The notes: generated by a model from the sequence alone, not told the origin. A stretch of 64,000 bases of DNA from Geobacillus thermoleovorans (GCF_001610955.1 NZ_CP014335.1:2551001-2615000); one strand, 5' to 3'; counted from the first letter of the stretch, positions 1 to 9,997 are shown. Numbers and translations: made by a program.

Positions 1-755
1 AGTTTCACCATTTTGCCGATCAAGTGCTTGTACCGCTCGTCATCGGGGTGCACAGCGACGGCCGTATCGCCGAGCATCGTTTCCGGACGGGTCGTCGCCA
101 CTTCAATGCAGCCGGAGCCGTCGGCGAGCGGATAGCGCAAATGGTAGAGCGCGCCTTTCACTTCTTTATAAACAACCTCAATGTCCGACAAAGCGGTTTT
201 CGTCACCGGGTCCCAGTTGATGATGTACTCGCCGCGGTAAATAAGCCCTTTCCGGTAGAGCGAGACGAACACTTCGCGCACCGCTTTTGAGAGCCCTTCA
301 TCGAGCGTGAACCGCTCGCGCGTGTAATCGAGGCCAAGCCCTAACTTCGCCCATTGGCTGCGAATATGGCCGGCGTATTCTTCCTTCCACTTCCACGTTT
401 CTTCTAAAAATTTTTCCCGGCCTAAATCATAGCGCGACAGCCCTTGCTGGCGCAGCTTCTCTTCCACTTTCGCCTGGGTGGCGATGCCGGCGTGATCCAT
501 TCCCGGAAGCCACAAAACGTCATACCCTTGCATCCGTTTCATGCGCGTAATGATGTCTTGCAGCGTCGTATCCCACGCGTGCCCCAGATGCAGTTTGCCG
601 GTGACGTTGGGCGGTGGAATGACGATCGTAAACGGTCGTTTGTTCGGATCACCGGTCGCTTCAAAAAATTTTCCTTTCAGCCACCATTCGTAGCGCCCCG
701 CTTCGACCGCGCGGTGGTCGTATTTGGGCGGCATCGACACTTCGTGCTGTGCCAT
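1..755 (-). CDS. valS: Valyl-tRNA synthetase, N-terminal part (cut by window edge)
   Basis: Class I aminoacyl-tRNA synthetase that charges tRNA-Val in the cytoplasm. Only about the first 251 residues lie in the window; the reading frame is open through base 1. The catalytic signature HLGH falls at residues 56-59, inside [17 protein letters not shown], and the start of the editing domain ([10 protein letters not shown]) is visible near residue 225. The ATG at 755-753 is preceded by AAGGAGG at good spacing; the ATG at 762-760 is out of frame. A T-box leader lies directly upstream, so expression should respond to uncharged tRNA-Val. The KMSKS motif and anticodon-binding domain are outside the window. 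Confidence 0.97.
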   Translation of the reverse strand, partial: MAQHEVSMPPKYDHRAVEAGRYEWWLKGKFFEATGDPNKRPFTIVIPPPNVTGKLHLGHAWDTTLQDIITRMKRMQGYDVLWLPGMDHAGIATQAKVEEKLRQQGLSRYDLGREKFLEETWKWKEEYAGHIRSQWAKLGLGLDYTRERFTLDEGLSKAVREVFVSLYRKGLIYRGEYIINWDPVTKTALSDIEVVYKEVKGALYHLRYPLADGSGCIEVATTRPETMLGDTAVAVHPDDERYKHLIGKMVK

Positions 756-835
756 GTTTCATTTCCCTCCTTCAACATGATGGACAATGCGGCCGACGGC
801 GGCTTCCCACTGAGCAATGCCGCGCAGCCGGCAAG

Positions 836-1095
836 CAAAAAAGCCCCTTTCATCCCAAAAGGACGAAAGGAGCTGCTTTCGCGGTACCACCTTTTTTCTT
901 AAGCCCAAAGGCTTAAGCGCTTCATTGGCATAACGGCATGATGCCGGCTTCCTCTACTCGGCAGCAGCGCCTTTCAAAGAAGCAGCTCAAGGGCGACCTT
1001 CCAGCAGCCGTCATCCTAGGAAATCTCGCAGCTTCTGATTTCCCTCTCTGCAGGCGCGGACCGCTGTACTCTTCCCCGTCTTCGCTTTTGTCATC
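836..1095 (-). promoter_or_regulatory. T-box riboswitch leader of valS
   Basis: The minus strand carries the diagnostic T-box sequence GGTGGTACCGCG (bases 881-892), followed by a terminator hairpin, about 90 bases ahead of valS. A long structured stem I region precedes it. The best specifier candidate is GTC (valine) at 997-995, in the 3' side of stem I, which matches the downstream gene; the specifier call is tentative because stem I was folded only by eye. Uncharged tRNA-Val would stabilise the antiterminator and allow valS transcription. Confidence 0.9.
837..869 (-). terminator. T-box-controlled terminator of the valS leader
   Basis: Stem CTTTCGTCC / GGATGAAAG with one mismatch (869-861 pairs with 856-848) and loop TTTTG, then a run of U on the minus strand (842-837). 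It lies just after the T-box motif, as expected for the alternative terminator structure. Confidence 0.85.
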
Positions 1096-1109
1096 ATTGT
1101 TCGATTATT

Positions 1110-1138
1110 ATACTACCATTGTCCATCATCTTTGCCAA
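1110..1138 (-). promoter_or_regulatory. Sigma-A-type promoter of the valS leader
   Basis: TTGGCA (1138-1133), 17-base spacer, TAGTAT (1115-1110) on the minus strand, just upstream of the T-box leader. Good match to the vegetative consensus. Confidence 0.7.
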
Positions 1139-1230
1139 GTTTTTATTTATTTATTCCATCCGTGTGCATTTGGTGACAAACCACCGCACGTTTCATATTG
1201 TATAGTAAACCGGAGAAGGAGGGAATGTCG

Positions 1231-1419
1231 ATGCGGCGATTCAACCCGTATTCGTGGCCGCCGTGGCTTCGGCAAGTGCGCGCCGTCTGCGCCCAAGTGA
1301 TCATCCCGCTCACCATTTTTCAAGCGATCCGCACTATTTTTCTGCCAACGACGTTTGATGTCATTTTATTGGCCATCTTCGTTTTCATTGCCGTGGCGCT
1401 CCATCTGGAATGGATTTAG
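1231..1419 (+). CDS. Small hypothetical membrane protein, 62 aa
   Basis: A plus-strand ORF of 62 codons preceded by AAGGAGGG seven bases before the ATG at 1231; an in-frame ATG at 1225 is too close to the ribosome binding site. The product begins with an arginine- and tryptophan-rich stretch (MRRFNPYSWPPWLRQ) and then has two hydrophobic segments (about residues 18-34 and 40-60), so it is probably a two-helix membrane protein. I do not recognise the family. It is convergent with ysxE (39 bases between stops) and is the only plus-strand gene in the first 10 kb. Confidence 0.65.
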   Translation: MRRFNPYSWPPWLRQVRAVCAQVIIPLTIFQAIRTIFLPTTFDVILLAIFVFIAVALHLEWI

Positions 1420-1457
1420 TGGGACGCCATTTTGTTTGGGCTGGATTCAAAATCGAT

Positions 1458-2489
1458 TTAACCATTGCTGCTTTCATCCGCCGGCGGTTCGTTGTCCACC
1501 GCTTCTTCCTGCTGCCGCGCGGCGTCGCGTTGGACAAGGTGCATAACGAGCGCCTCCATATTTTTGAACGCCAAATAACGACGCTGCAACGCGGCCACAT
1601 ATTCCCGTTCGTTCCGCTCGTTCCGCGAAGCGGCCTCATACCGCTCCAAACAGCGGACAAACCCACGCGGCTCCGCCAAATGGCTGTATAAAAACGCCCG
1701 CTCCCCGTCGGACAGCGGCAGCTCCTTCTCGTACTCCCCCATCCCTTCAAGCCACTCGCGCCCAAGCGGCGGCATTGTCTGTACGTGAAAACGGAGCGCG
1801 GCGATCACATCAAAGAGCGGCGAATTCCAATGCGCCCGCTCCCAACTGATCCAATACGGCGGGATATAGTGGGAGAGGCGCGCTTTGCCGTGCACCCAGG
1901 CGATGCGCCATTGCTTCGTCTCTTTGAGCGTCTCTTCCCACACATCGAGCCGTTCTTCAGCGAACGAGTACGCGCGCATCACCTCATGAAAATAGGTGCA
2001 GCATTGGAGCTGAAACGGAGACATGTACCACGCCGCTTCGTACCGCTCAATCCGTTCTTCCCAAACCATCCGCGCCCGTTGCCATTCGTCCTTTTTTTGC
2101 TTTCGGTACGCCGCCGCCTCTTCCTCACTCACCTCGATCGTACGGACGGTGGCGCGATGGAGGCGGGCGAGCTCGCGAAAAAAGGCGTCCACCGCATCCT
2201 TCTCCACCTTTGATTCGCCGTCATGCCATGCTTGCAAATAATAAAGACGGCCGCCTTCTGTGGCAAACAGCGACCGCCGCCGCGTCAGGTAAAGCGGGAG
2301 ACAACGGGGGCCGCCATGCTGAAGAGACTGCCAAACGGCGGCGGCTTCTTGCTCGCTTTCAAGCGGCTTTAAGGCGAAAACACCGCGGTTCGTGTATACT
2401 TTGACGGCTTTGCCTCGCTGCTCCATGCGCTCTGGACGAAGACCGTACTGGGCGAGCACAGCCTCATATCGGTCAGCCTGTGCGGCCAT
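1458..2489 (-). CDS. ysxE: YsxE-like spore coat protein (CotS/kinase-like family)
   Basis: 343 residues, the usual length of YsxE. In Bacillus subtilis YsxE is a spore coat protein of the CotS family, whose fold is related to aminoglycoside phosphotransferases/choline kinases. Here the N-terminal half has the kinase-like VKVYTNRGVFALK segment, and the middle has IAWVHGKARLSHYI, which corresponds to the catalytic-loop region (VHGxxxxxN in true kinases), but without the expected Asp/Asn residues; it is likely a pseudokinase. Start ATG with AAGGGGG upstream. It follows spoVID by 44 bases, with no terminator between, so both should be read from the sigma-E-type promoter upstream of spoVID. Confidence 0.88.
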   Translation of the reverse strand: MAAQADRYEAVLAQYGLRPERMEQRGKAVKVYTNRGVFALKPLESEQEAAAVWQSLQHGGPRCLPLYLTRRRSLFATEGGRLYYLQAWHDGESKVEKDAVDAFFRELARLHRATVRTIEVSEEEAAAYRKQKKDEWQRARMVWEERIERYEAAWYMSPFQLQCCTYFHEVMRAYSFAEERLDVWEETLKETKQWRIAWVHGKARLSHYIPPYWISWERAHWNSPLFDVIAALRFHVQTMPPLGREWLEGMGEYEKELPLSDGERAFLYSHLAEPRGFVRCLERYEAASRNERNEREYVAALQRRYLAFKNMEALVMHLVQRDAARQQEEAVDNEPPADESSNG

Positions 2490-2533
2490 TTGTTACGCCC
2501 CCTTATCGGCAAAAGAAACGGAAAGCATCCCTT

Positions 2534-3583
2534 TCATGAGAAAGGACGGCTTCCCGCCATGGCCGGAATATACAGCAGCTGCCCCTCGTGCACGTCATCT
2601 GGGCTTTCCAAATCATTGGCGCGCAAAAGCTGTGAGACGGTCACATCATACCGTTCGGCAATCTTGTCCAATGAATCTCCTTGCTGGACGATGCAAATTT
2701 TCAGTTTCGTAAACTCTTCCTCCTCGCTTTTCGCAAACAGTTTCGTCAAGTAAAGCGCATTTTCGCTTTTTGTTTTCGTTTCTTCTTCTTCCTCAACCGC
2801 CTTTTTCGCCGCCCCGATCGATACCTTCGCCTCAGTTGGCGGCAGCAGTGAAGCGATGTCTTCCTCCGTCTGTGCGCTGACCGCCTTCGTTTCCGTCTCA
2901 ATCGGCAAAAACGGCTCTTTGGCCTCCTCTTCTTCCTCAGCCTCCGTTTCTTCATGACGCATGGCGGCCGGCTCCATGACGGAAACCGTCGTTTCGTCGG
3001 CGGCAAAAGCTGGCTGTTCATCCGCCTCATCGGTGAGATCATCCACGGAAGCAAACGCTTCCTCACCGGCCGCTTCCTTGCGGGCGATTGATTCAAACGG
3101 GGCAAACAGCGGCTCATCGTCCTCCTCATCGTCCGGCAAATCATCGTCAAGCGGCGCTTCACTGATGCCGCTGATCGAAATGTCGGCAGTGATCAGCAAT
3201 CTTCCGTTTTCATCCAAATCATAATCAAACGATTCAACCGTCACGTACACATCCTCAAGGGAACGAATGCGGTTTTTTGGAATCGTAATATCGATTGGAA
3301 AGCGGTGCGACAGTTCGCTGATCCCGTCTTCGCGCACCGAAATGTGCTGAATGAACCGATAACCAGCCAGCTCAAACACGTCGTCATCCGCTTCAGCCTG
3401 CTCTTCGCCCGCTTGGCGGAATTCGCCGCTCAACTCAAGCGCGCCGCGGATCGTAATATATTGGTCGTACTCATCGACGGAAATGACCGGATCAAGAGAA
3501 ATGGATAAAAACTCGGCGACTTCCTGTCCTCTTTTAAACCAGACCGATTCTTCCAATGAAAAACGCAAATACGATTGCTCCAA
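2534..3583 (-). CDS. spoVID: Stage VI sporulation protein D (spore coat assembly)
   Basis: SpoVID encases the forespore with coat protein and anchors coat layers through SpoIVA and SafA. The 349-residue product has the conserved N-terminal domain (RFSLEESVWFKRGQEV, residues ~5-25), a long acidic, Glu-rich low-complexity middle (about residues 150-290) and a C-terminal LysM domain (about 303-347), the family layout. I choose the TTG at 3583-3581 because GGAAGGAGGAGG stands seven bases upstream and the product then aligns with the known N-terminus; an in-frame TTG at 3613 would add ten residues but lacks such a site. Confidence 0.93.
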   Translation of the reverse strand: MEQSYLRFSLEESVWFKRGQEVAEFLSISLDPVISVDEYDQYITIRGALELSGEFRQAGEEQAEADDDVFELAGYRFIQHISVREDGISELSHRFPIDITIPKNRIRSLEDVYVTVESFDYDLDENGRLLITADISISGISEAPLDDDLPDDEEDDEPLFAPFESIARKEAAGEEAFASVDDLTDEADEQPAFAADETTVSVMEPAAMRHEETEAEEEEEAKEPFLPIETETKAVSAQTEEDIASLLPPTEAKVSIGAAKKAVEEEEETKTKSENALYLTKLFAKSEEEEFTKLKICIVQQGDSLDKIAERYDVTVSQLLRANDLESPDDVHEGQLLYIPAMAGSRPFS

Positions 3584-3634
3584 CCGGGCCTCCTCCTTCC
3601 GTCCCTTCGGCAAATGGTTTCTATGACATTATCC

Positions 3635-3663
3635 ATTGTATGAACGGAAACGAGGCGGTATGA
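3635..3663 (-). promoter_or_regulatory. Sigma-E-type promoter of spoVID-ysxE
   Basis: Minus strand: TCATACC (3663-3657), 14-base spacer, CATACAAT (3642-3635). The -10 matches the sigma-E consensus CATACANT at all positions and the -35 keeps the key ATA. It sits between the hemL terminator and the spoVID start, and spoVID is known to be sigma-E dependent in B. subtilis. Confidence 0.8.
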
Positions 3664-3695
3664 TAAAAAATTGGGCTGCCGACGGTCGGCAGCCC
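3664..3695 (-). terminator. Terminator of the hem operon
   Basis: Perfect 10-bp stem GGGCTGCCGA / TCGGCAGCCC (3695-3673), then AATTTTTTATC on the minus strand, 7 bases after the hemL stop. It separates the vegetative hem operon from the sporulation genes. Confidence 0.9.
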
Positions 3696-3701
3696 CTTTC
3701 C

Positions 3702-4991
3702 TTATCCGCGCAGACGGGCAAACACCCGCTCAGCAGCGGCAATCGTATATTCAATATCATCATCACTGTGCGCCGTCGACAAAAACAGCCCTTCAAATTG
3801 CGACGGCGGCAGGAAAATGCCTTCATTCGCCATTTCCCGATAATAGGCGGCAAACAGCTCCAAGTCGGACGTTTTCGCTGTCTCGTAGTTGACCACCGGC
3901 TCGTTCGTGAAGAAAAAGCCGATCATCGACCCAGCGCGGTTGATCGTATGCGGGATGTCGTATTTCTCTGCTGCCTGATGAAGCCCATCCGCAAGGCGCG
4001 CCGCTTTGCGGCCAAGCTCTTCGTACGTTTCCGGCGTCAGCTGGCGTAGCGTCTCGTACCCGGCCGTCATGGCGAGCGGATTGCCGGAGAGCGTGCCGGC
4101 TTGGTACACCGGCCCGCTCGGCGCGACAAGCTCCATGATCTCGGCTTTGCCCCCGTACGCCCCGACCGGCAAGCCGCCGCCGATCACTTTGCCAAGGCAC
4201 GTCAAATCCGGCTCAATGCCATAATACCCTTGGGCGCAGTGGTAATCGACGCGGAACCCGGTCATGACCTCGTCGAAAATCAATAAGGCTCCGTATTGTT
4301 TCGTCACCTCGCGCAGCCCTTCCAAAAAGCCAGGCACTGGCGGAACGACGCCCATGTTGCCGGCGACCGGTTCGACGATCACCGCGGCGATGTCTTCGCC
4401 AAACCGCTCAAACGCATAGCGGACGCTGTCCAAATCGTTGTACGGCACCGTGATGGTATGCTGGGCGACCGATTCCGGCACGCCCGGGCTGTCCGGCAGG
4501 CCGAGCGTCGCCACGCCGGAGCCGGCTTTAATGAGCAGCGAATCGCCGTGGCCGTGGTAGCTGCCTTCGAATTTCATGATTTTGTTGCGCTTCGTGTAGC
4601 CGCGCGCTAAGCGGAGGGCGCTCATCGTCGCCTCCGTACCGGAATTGACCATCCGCACGATTTCCACCGACGGCACCCGCTCAATCACGAGCTTGGCGAG
4701 CTCATTTTCAAGCAATGTCGGAGCGCCAAAGCTTGTGCCTTGTTCCGCCACGCGCTTCAACGCTTCCACGACCTGCGGGTTGGCATGCCCTAAAATGAGC
4801 GGACCCCATGACAGTACGTAATCAATGTACTCATTGCCGTCAATATCGTAAATTTTCGCTCCTTGGCCGCGCGCCATGAAAATCGGCGTCATCCCGACCG
4901 ACTTGAAGGCGCGCACCGGGCTGTTCACCCCGCCCGGCATCAATTTCACCGCTTCTTCGTAAGCGGTTTTTGACCGTTCGTAGCTTCGCAT
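3702..4991 (-). CDS. hemL: Glutamate-1-semialdehyde 2,1-aminomutase
   Basis: PLP enzyme that converts glutamate-1-semialdehyde to 5-aminolevulinate, the second step of the C5 route to haem. 429 residues, full length. The PLP-binding lysine is K268 in [15 protein letters not shown]; the class-III aminotransferase aspartate lies in [12 protein letters not shown] (~D240). The ATG at 4991 follows GAGGAGGG with good spacing; further in-frame codons upstream have no such site. Last gene of hemAXCDBL, 16 bases after hemB, followed by a strong terminator. Confidence 0.97.
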   Translation of the reverse strand: MRSYERSKTAYEEAVKLMPGGVNSPVRAFKSVGMTPIFMARGQGAKIYDIDGNEYIDYVLSWGPLILGHANPQVVEALKRVAEQGTSFGAPTLLENELAKLVIERVPSVEIVRMVNSGTEATMSALRLARGYTKRNKIMKFEGSYHGHGDSLLIKAGSGVATLGLPDSPGVPESVAQHTITVPYNDLDSVRYAFERFGEDIAAVIVEPVAGNMGVVPPVPGFLEGLREVTKQYGALLIFDEVMTGFRVDYHCAQGYYGIEPDLTCLGKVIGGGLPVGAYGGKAEIMELVAPSGPVYQAGTLSGNPLAMTAGYETLRQLTPETYEELGRKAARLADGLHQAAEKYDIPHTINRAGSMIGFFFTNEPVVNYETAKTSDLELFAAYYREMANEGIFLPPSQFEGLFLSTAHSDDDIEYTIAAAERVFARLRG

Positions 4992-5007
4992 GCTTCCGCC
5001 CTCCTCT

Positions 5008-5982
5008 CTATTCAGCCAGCCAGCGGGCGACATCTTTGGCAAAATACGTAATGATCAAATCCGCGCCCGCCCGTTTCATCCCTGTCAACATTTCCATGAC
5101 GACCGGCTTCTCATCGATCCAGCCGTTTTGCGCCGCCGCTTTGACCATCGCATACTCGCCGCTCACGTTATAGGCGACAAGCGGAAGCGGAAAACGGTTT
5201 TTGACGTCGCGGATAATATCCATGTAGGCAAGCGCTGGCTTCACCATCAAGAAATCAGCGCCTTCTTTGACATCCGACTCCGCCTCGCGAAACGCCTCAA
5301 GGCGGTTGGCCGGATCCATTTGGTACGTCTTCCGGTCGCCAAACTGCGGCGCGCTGTCGGCGGCATCACGGAACGGGCCGTAAAATGCCGAAGCGTATTT
5401 GATTGCATACGACATGATCGGCACATACTCAAACCCTGCTTCATCAAGCCCACGGCGAATGGCGGCGACAAAGCCGTCCATCATGTTCGACGGCGCGATG
5501 ATGTCGGCGCCGGCTTGCGCTTGGCTCACCGCCGTTTTGGTGAGGAGCTCGAGCGACGGGTCGTTCAGCACGCGCTCGTTTTCGACGACGCCGCAATGGC
5601 CGTGGCTCGTATATTCACATAAACACGTATCCGCAATGACGACTAGATCTTTGTGTTCAGCTTTGATTTGGCGGATCGCCCGCTGAACAATCCCTGTTTC
5701 GCAATACGCCTGCGAACCGACTTCATCTTTTTCATTCGGCACACCAAACACCATGACGGCGGGAATGCCAAGCTTGGCGATGTCGTCCACTTCCTCAGAT
5801 AAACGGTCAAGCGATAAATGGTAAACCCCTGGCATCGACGGCACTTCCCGCTTAATGCCGCTTCCCTCGACCACAAACAGCGGATAAATGAGATCCTCGA
5901 CGCGAAGATGCGTCTCACGCACCATCGCCCGAATCGCAGCCGTTTGCCGCAAACGGCGATGGCGGTCAAATGACAGTGCCAT
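5008..5982 (-). CDS. hemB: Delta-aminolevulinic acid dehydratase (porphobilinogen synthase)
   Basis: Condenses two 5-aminolevulinate molecules to porphobilinogen. 324 residues. The zinc-site cysteines C120, C122 and C130 are all present in [14 protein letters not shown], so this is a zinc-type enzyme. The Schiff-base lysines are K195 ([15 protein letters not shown]) and K248 (LMVKPALAY). The ATG follows the hemD stop TGA directly, and its ribosome site GGAGG lies in the hemD end, which points to coupled translation. Confidence 0.97.
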   Translation of the reverse strand: MALSFDRHRRLRQTAAIRAMVRETHLRVEDLIYPLFVVEGSGIKREVPSMPGVYHLSLDRLSEEVDDIAKLGIPAVMVFGVPNEKDEVGSQAYCETGIVQRAIRQIKAEHKDLVVIADTCLCEYTSHGHCGVVENERVLNDPSLELLTKTAVSQAQAGADIIAPSNMMDGFVAAIRRGLDEAGFEYVPIMSYAIKYASAFYGPFRDAADSAPQFGDRKTYQMDPANRLEAFREAESDVKEGADFLMVKPALAYMDIIRDVKNRFPLPLVAYNVSGEYAMVKAAAQNGWIDEKPVVMEMLTGMKRAGADLIITYFAKDVARWLAE

Positions 5983-6753
5983 TCATCGTCCCTCCATGGA
6001 AAAATATTGTTCCATCGCTTTGATTATACCATCCGTCGTGTAATCAGCTGGACAAATATGTACGGTGATTCCTTCCCGCTCCGCCGCCTTTTTTGTCACC
6101 GGCCCGATGCAGGCGACAGCGACGCCGGAGAGAAGCGCGGACGCTTCCTCGCCAAGAAGGCGGGCAAGGCTATGAACCGCCGATGGGCTCATCAACGTAA
6201 TCGCATCTAGTTTCCGTTCGCGCAGCAACGCCAACAATGGTTCTCGACCGCTTAGGTCTGGCACCGTTTGATAAACCGTAAACTCATCGACCGCTGCGCC
6301 TGCCTTCCTTAACGCCTCAGGCAGCGTCGGGCTTGCCAAATCACCTTTGACAAACAGCACCCAGTCGCCTTGTTTTACGCGCGGTGCAAGCATGGCGGCA
6401 AGCCGTTCAGCGGTGAAATCATCCGGTACGAGCGCCGGTGAAACACCGTACTCAACGAGCGCGGCCGCCGTCTTCCGCCCGACGACGGCGACATTCGGCA
6501 GCGGCCGCGGCAACGAAACGTGCGGAAAAAAGAAGCGGACCGCGTTCACGCTCGTCAACACGAGCCAGCGGTATTCCCCGAGCCGTCCGGCGAGCGCGGC
6601 GATGGCTTCCGGCGCAGCCGCCGGGCGGATGGCTATGAGCGGGATTTCGATCGGCACGGCGCCAACGGCGCGCAGCTTGGCGGAAAACGATGCCGCCTGC
6701 CTTTTGTCACGAGTGACAAGTACCGTCTTGCCGGCTAGGGCGCGATTGGCCAT
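5983..6753 (-). CDS. hemD: Uroporphyrinogen-III synthase
   Basis: Closes and inverts ring D of hydroxymethylbilane to give uroporphyrinogen III. 256 residues with the loosely conserved two-lobe HemD fold; the segments VLVTRDKRQA at the N-terminus, LTSVNAVRFFF (~75) and TLMSPSAVHSLARLL (~190) are typical. Start ATG overlaps the hemC stop by one base (TGATG). Position between hemC and hemB confirms the assignment, since sequence conservation in this family is low. Confidence 0.93.
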   Translation of the reverse strand: MANRALAGKTVLVTRDKRQAASFSAKLRAVGAVPIEIPLIAIRPAAAPEAIAALAGRLGEYRWLVLTSVNAVRFFFPHVSLPRPLPNVAVVGRKTAAALVEYGVSPALVPDDFTAERLAAMLAPRVKQGDWVLFVKGDLASPTLPEALRKAGAAVDEFTVYQTVPDLSGREPLLALLRERKLDAITLMSPSAVHSLARLLGEEASALLSGVAVACIGPVTKKAAEREGITVHICPADYTTDGIIKAMEQYFSMEGR

Positions 6754-7682
6754 CAGTCGCCCAGCTCCTTTTTCACCCGCTCGATCAGCGCTTTTGCCCC
6801 TTGTTCGCTCAAGATGGCAGCCGCCTGTCGGCCGACCGCTTCCGGATCGGCGCCAGTGACGATTTCTTTATACATTTCTTTGCCATCCGGGGAGGCGACA
6901 AGCGCGGTAAGACGCACCGTCCCCTCCTTCACTTCCGCGTAGCCGGCAATCGGCACTTGACAGCCTCCTTCCATTTGCTGCAAAAAGGCGCGCTCCGCCC
7001 GAACAGCCCGCTCGGTTTGCTCGTCGTTTAACCGGCTGAGCCATTGGCGCAATTCGTCATCATCCTCCCGGCATTCGACCGCCAGCGCCCCTTGGCCGAC
7101 CGCCGGAACACAGACATCAAAAGGAAGATAGTCGCTGATGACGTCATCGCCCCAACCCATGCGCGCAAGACCCGCCGCCGCCAGCACGATCGCATCGTAC
7201 TCTTCGCTTTCGAGCTTCGCCAACCTTGTGTCAATATTGCCGCGAATCCATTTGATCGTCAAATCCGGGCGATAGGCAAGCAGCTGCGCTGAACGGCGCA
7301 AGCTGCTCGTGCCAATGACCGACCCAGGCGGCAAGTCGGAGAGCATCCGGTTTCCTTTGCTGACAAGCACATCGCGTGCATCTTCGCGACGCGGAACCGC
7401 ACCGATCACTAAACCTTCGGGCAGCACAGCCGGCATATCTTTCATGCTATGGACCGCCATATCGATGCCGCCGGCGAGCAATTCATGCTCAATCTCTTTC
7501 ACAAACAACCCTTTGCCCCCGACTTTCGAGAGCGTAACATCAAGCACCCGATCTCCTTTCGTGACGATTTCTTTCACTTCAAACGTAAACGGCGCCCCAA
7601 GCTGTTTCAATTCGTTGATCACCCACTTCGTCTGGGTCAAGGCAAGCTTGCTGCGCCGCGAGCCAACGACAATGTTCCGCAT
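6753..7682 (-). CDS. hemC: Hydroxymethylbilane synthase (porphobilinogen deaminase)
   Basis: Polymerises four porphobilinogens to hydroxymethylbilane. 309 residues. The cysteine that carries the dipyrromethane cofactor is C241 in [10 protein letters not shown]; the catalytic aspartate is D82 in HSMKDMP; substrate-binding arginines lie in [10 protein letters not shown] (R129, R130). GAGGTG stands upstream of the ATG. Start is 15 bases after the hemX stop. Confidence 0.97.
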   Translation of the reverse strand: MRNIVVGSRRSKLALTQTKWVINELKQLGAPFTFEVKEIVTKGDRVLDVTLSKVGGKGLFVKEIEHELLAGGIDMAVHSMKDMPAVLPEGLVIGAVPRREDARDVLVSKGNRMLSDLPPGSVIGTSSLRRSAQLLAYRPDLTIKWIRGNIDTRLAKLESEEYDAIVLAAAGLARMGWGDDVISDYLPFDVCVPAVGQGALAVECREDDDELRQWLSRLNDEQTERAVRAERAFLQQMEGGCQVPIAGYAEVKEGTVRLTALVASPDGKEMYKEIVTGADPEAVGRQAAAILSEQGAKALIERVKKELGD

Positions 7683-7697
7683 CTCGTTTCACCTCGA

Positions 7698-8516
7698 TTA
7701 CGAATACCAAAAATGAAATTTTGACAAACTGCCAAACAAGAAAAAGTTGACAAGCAAAAATAAAAACGAACCGATATTCCATAGCGCGATCGCCTTCCCT
7801 TGCATCTGCCGGACGGCTCGCTTGTAAAAATAGACGCCATAGACGAGAAGAACGACAAACGACCCGAGCACTTTCGCATCATACCAATGGAAATGGTCGA
7901 TTTGAATGTACGCCCAAATCACGCCAAGAATGAGCCCTAATAACAACATAGGCAAGCCGAGCGCATTTAAAACATACGACAAAAAATCAAGCCGCGACAA
8001 ATCCGCCATGCGCCAAAGGCGCGCCCCCCACTTTTTCTTTTTCAGCAAACTGTACTGCAACATGTAAAGCGCCGAAAACAGAAACGACAGCGTAAACGCC
8101 GCATACGCTCCGAGCGAAAGGGTGATGTGGATGATCAGCAGCTCCGAGACGAGCCGCTCCGCAACAGCCGGCGACTGCGAAGACGGTGCAAACGTATGAA
8201 TGGCCAAAATAAAAAAAGCAAGCACGTTCGTAAAAAAGACGATGAAATCGACGCGCAGCAGCCGATTGATGACGAGCGACAGCGTAATGAGCAGCCAAGC
8301 GTAAAAATAAAGCCCTTCCGACATCGTTAAAATCGGAAAGCGCTTCGTCTCCATGATGCGAGAAACAAACGTCACTGTCTGCAAAAGCCACACAATAGAA
8401 AGCAACCAGAAGGCGATGTCGTTCGCCTTCCGGTTTTGTTGCAAAAAATCGATGAAATAGAATAGGATCGAAGCGATGTAAAGCAAAATGGACAACTCAT
8501 ACAACAGCGCCACCAT
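7698..8516 (-). CDS. hemX: HemX membrane protein (CcsA-like family)
   Basis: 272-residue integral membrane protein with about eight hydrophobic segments, related to cytochrome c assembly protein CcsA. In B. subtilis HemX lowers the amount of glutamyl-tRNA reductase (HemA). The C-terminal half shows the haem-handling type segment with DHFHWYDAKVLGSF (His residues in a loop between helices). I choose the ATG at 8516, five bases after AAGGTGG, which gives MVALLYELSILLYIASIL; a longer frame upstream would overlap hemA. It follows hemA by 10 bases. Confidence 0.88.
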   Translation of the reverse strand: MVALLYELSILLYIASILFYFIDFLQQNRKANDIAFWLLSIVWLLQTVTFVSRIMETKRFPILTMSEGLYFYAWLLITLSLVINRLLRVDFIVFFTNVLAFFILAIHTFAPSSQSPAVAERLVSELLIIHITLSLGAYAAFTLSFLFSALYMLQYSLLKKKKWGARLWRMADLSRLDFLSYVLNALGLPMLLLGLILGVIWAYIQIDHFHWYDAKVLGSFVVLLVYGVYFYKRAVRQMQGKAIALWNIGSFLFLLVNFFLFGSLSKFHFWYS

Positions 8517-8526
8517 CCATCCCACC

Positions 8527-9891
8527 TTACAGCTGCCATGATGGGCGGGCGGCACGGACCGCTTCCGCGTCTTGTTCATCGCATTGCACGGATTTCGCCT
8601 GCTCTATATGCCGCTCGGCTTTCACCGCATCTTCGATATTGAAAATTTTCATAAACAGCAAAAGCGCCTCCTCGGCATTCGGGCCGGCGGCGAGTTCCTT
8701 CGCCTGCAAAATCGGATCGCGGAGCAGCTGGTTAATAATGCTTTTCGTATGCTTATTCAACACTTTCCAGTCGCGCTCCGACAAATGCGGCAGTTTCCGC
8801 TCCAAACTTTTCATCGTTTCTGCTTGAATGGCCAGCGCCTTTTCGCGCAATGCGGCAATGACTGGCACGACGCCGAGCGTCTGCAGCCATTGGCTGAACG
8901 CCATAAGTTCCGCTTCGATCATCGTTTCAATGCGAGCCGCTGCCTTTTGCCGTTCCGCCAAGTTGGCCGCCACCACATCTTGCAAATCGTCAATGTCGTA
9001 CAAAAACACCGTTTCCAAATCAGCCAACGCCGGATCCAAATCGCGCGGCACCGCGATGTCAACCATAAAGAGCGGGCGGCCTTTGCGCATTTTCTCAAGC
9101 GGCGCCACCATTTCCTTCGTCAAAATATAGCCTTTGGCTCCCGTCGAGCTGATGACGATATCCGCTTCCAGCAAAGCGCATGACAATTCGCCGAGCGGCT
9201 TCGCTTCGCCGGCAAACTGCTTAGCAAGCTGTTTCGCTTTTTCAAGCGTCCGATTGACAACCGTCACCTTCCCGACGCCGCTGCCGTACAAGTTTTGCGC
9301 CGCCAGCGTCCCCATTTTGCCGGCCCCGATAATCAAGACGTGCTTGCCGGCAAGGCGGCCGAAAATTTTCTTCGCCAGCTCAACCGCCGCATAGCTGACC
9401 GATACAGCGTGCGCGCCGATGCCCGTTTCCGAGTGGGCGCGCTTCGCAAAGGTCACCGCCTGCTTGAACAGATGATTGAAAATCGTGCCGCTCGTCCCGA
9501 CCTCTTGAGCGAGCAAATAGCTGTCTTTCACTTGCCCTAAAATTTGCGTTTCCCCAAGCACCATCGAATCAAGGCCGGCCGCCACGCGGAACAAATGCTT
9601 TATGGCCGCTTCTCCTTCAAGCACACGCAAATACGGAGCAATCGCTTCCACTTTGACGCCAAACCATTCGGCTAAAAATGCTTTCATATAGTAACGTCCG
9701 GTATGCAGTTGATCAACCACTGCATAAACTTCCGTCCGGTTGCACGTCGAGACGATCACATTTTCGAGCACGCTTTTTTGCTTGGCGAGCTGTTTCATCG
9801 CCGCACCGAGTTCCGCTTCCGCAAACGCGAGCTTTTCGCGGATTTCTACAGGGGTGGTTTTATAGTCGACGCCAACGACTACGATTTGCAC
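8527..9891 (-). CDS. hemA: Glutamyl-tRNA reductase
   Basis: NADPH-dependent enzyme that reduces glutamyl-tRNA-Glu to glutamate-1-semialdehyde; first committed step of haem synthesis. 454 residues. The catalytic cysteine is C50 in [12 protein letters not shown]; the Rossmann motif GAGKMG lies near residue 188; the C-terminal helical dimerisation domain is complete. The start is a GTG at 9891-9889 with AAGGGGG eight bases upstream. First gene of the hem operon. I do not see a convincing PerR box ahead of it, unlike in B. subtilis. Confidence 0.96.
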   Translation of the reverse strand: MQIVVVGVDYKTTPVEIREKLAFAEAELGAAMKQLAKQKSVLENVIVSTCNRTEVYAVVDQLHTGRYYMKAFLAEWFGVKVEAIAPYLRVLEGEAAIKHLFRVAAGLDSMVLGETQILGQVKDSYLLAQEVGTSGTIFNHLFKQAVTFAKRAHSETGIGAHAVSVSYAAVELAKKIFGRLAGKHVLIIGAGKMGTLAAQNLYGSGVGKVTVVNRTLEKAKQLAKQFAGEAKPLGELSCALLEADIVISSTGAKGYILTKEMVAPLEKMRKGRPLFMVDIAVPRDLDPALADLETVFLYDIDDLQDVVAANLAERQKAAARIETMIEAELMAFSQWLQTLGVVPVIAALREKALAIQAETMKSLERKLPHLSERDWKVLNKHTKSIINQLLRDPILQAKELAAGPNAEEALLLFMKIFNIEDAVKAERHIEQAKSVQCDEQDAEAVRAARPSWQL

Positions 9892-9927
9892 GATGCCATC
9901 CCCCTTATTGACCGAATCCCTTCCATC

Positions 9928-9936
9928 ATTATATCA
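9928..9936 (-). promoter_or_regulatory. Extended -10 promoter element of the hem operon
   Basis: Minus strand TGATATAAT: a perfect -10 (TATAAT) with TG extension, about 36 bases ahead of hemA. No good -35 at 16-18 bases, consistent with an extended -10 promoter. Confidence 0.6.
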
Positions 9937-9965
9937 CAACCGTCCATCGTTCCGGTTTGAAAAAA

Positions 9966-9997
9966 TTGTGAACATGCCTCCAAAGCTATGCTAAACT
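9966..9997 (+). promoter_or_regulatory. Possible promoter of the ysxD-like gene
   Basis: Plus strand TTGTGA at 9966 and the extended -10 TGCTAAACT at 9989-9997; the spacing (20 bases) is long, so it would rely on the TG extension. It lies about 60 bases ahead of the gene at 10058 and back to back with the hem promoter. Confidence 0.35.

Noticed and set aside
9900..9960. PerR box ahead of hemA
   Set aside because: The B. subtilis hem operon has one, but here no sequence close to TTATAATNATTATAA is present; only the extended -10 stands out.
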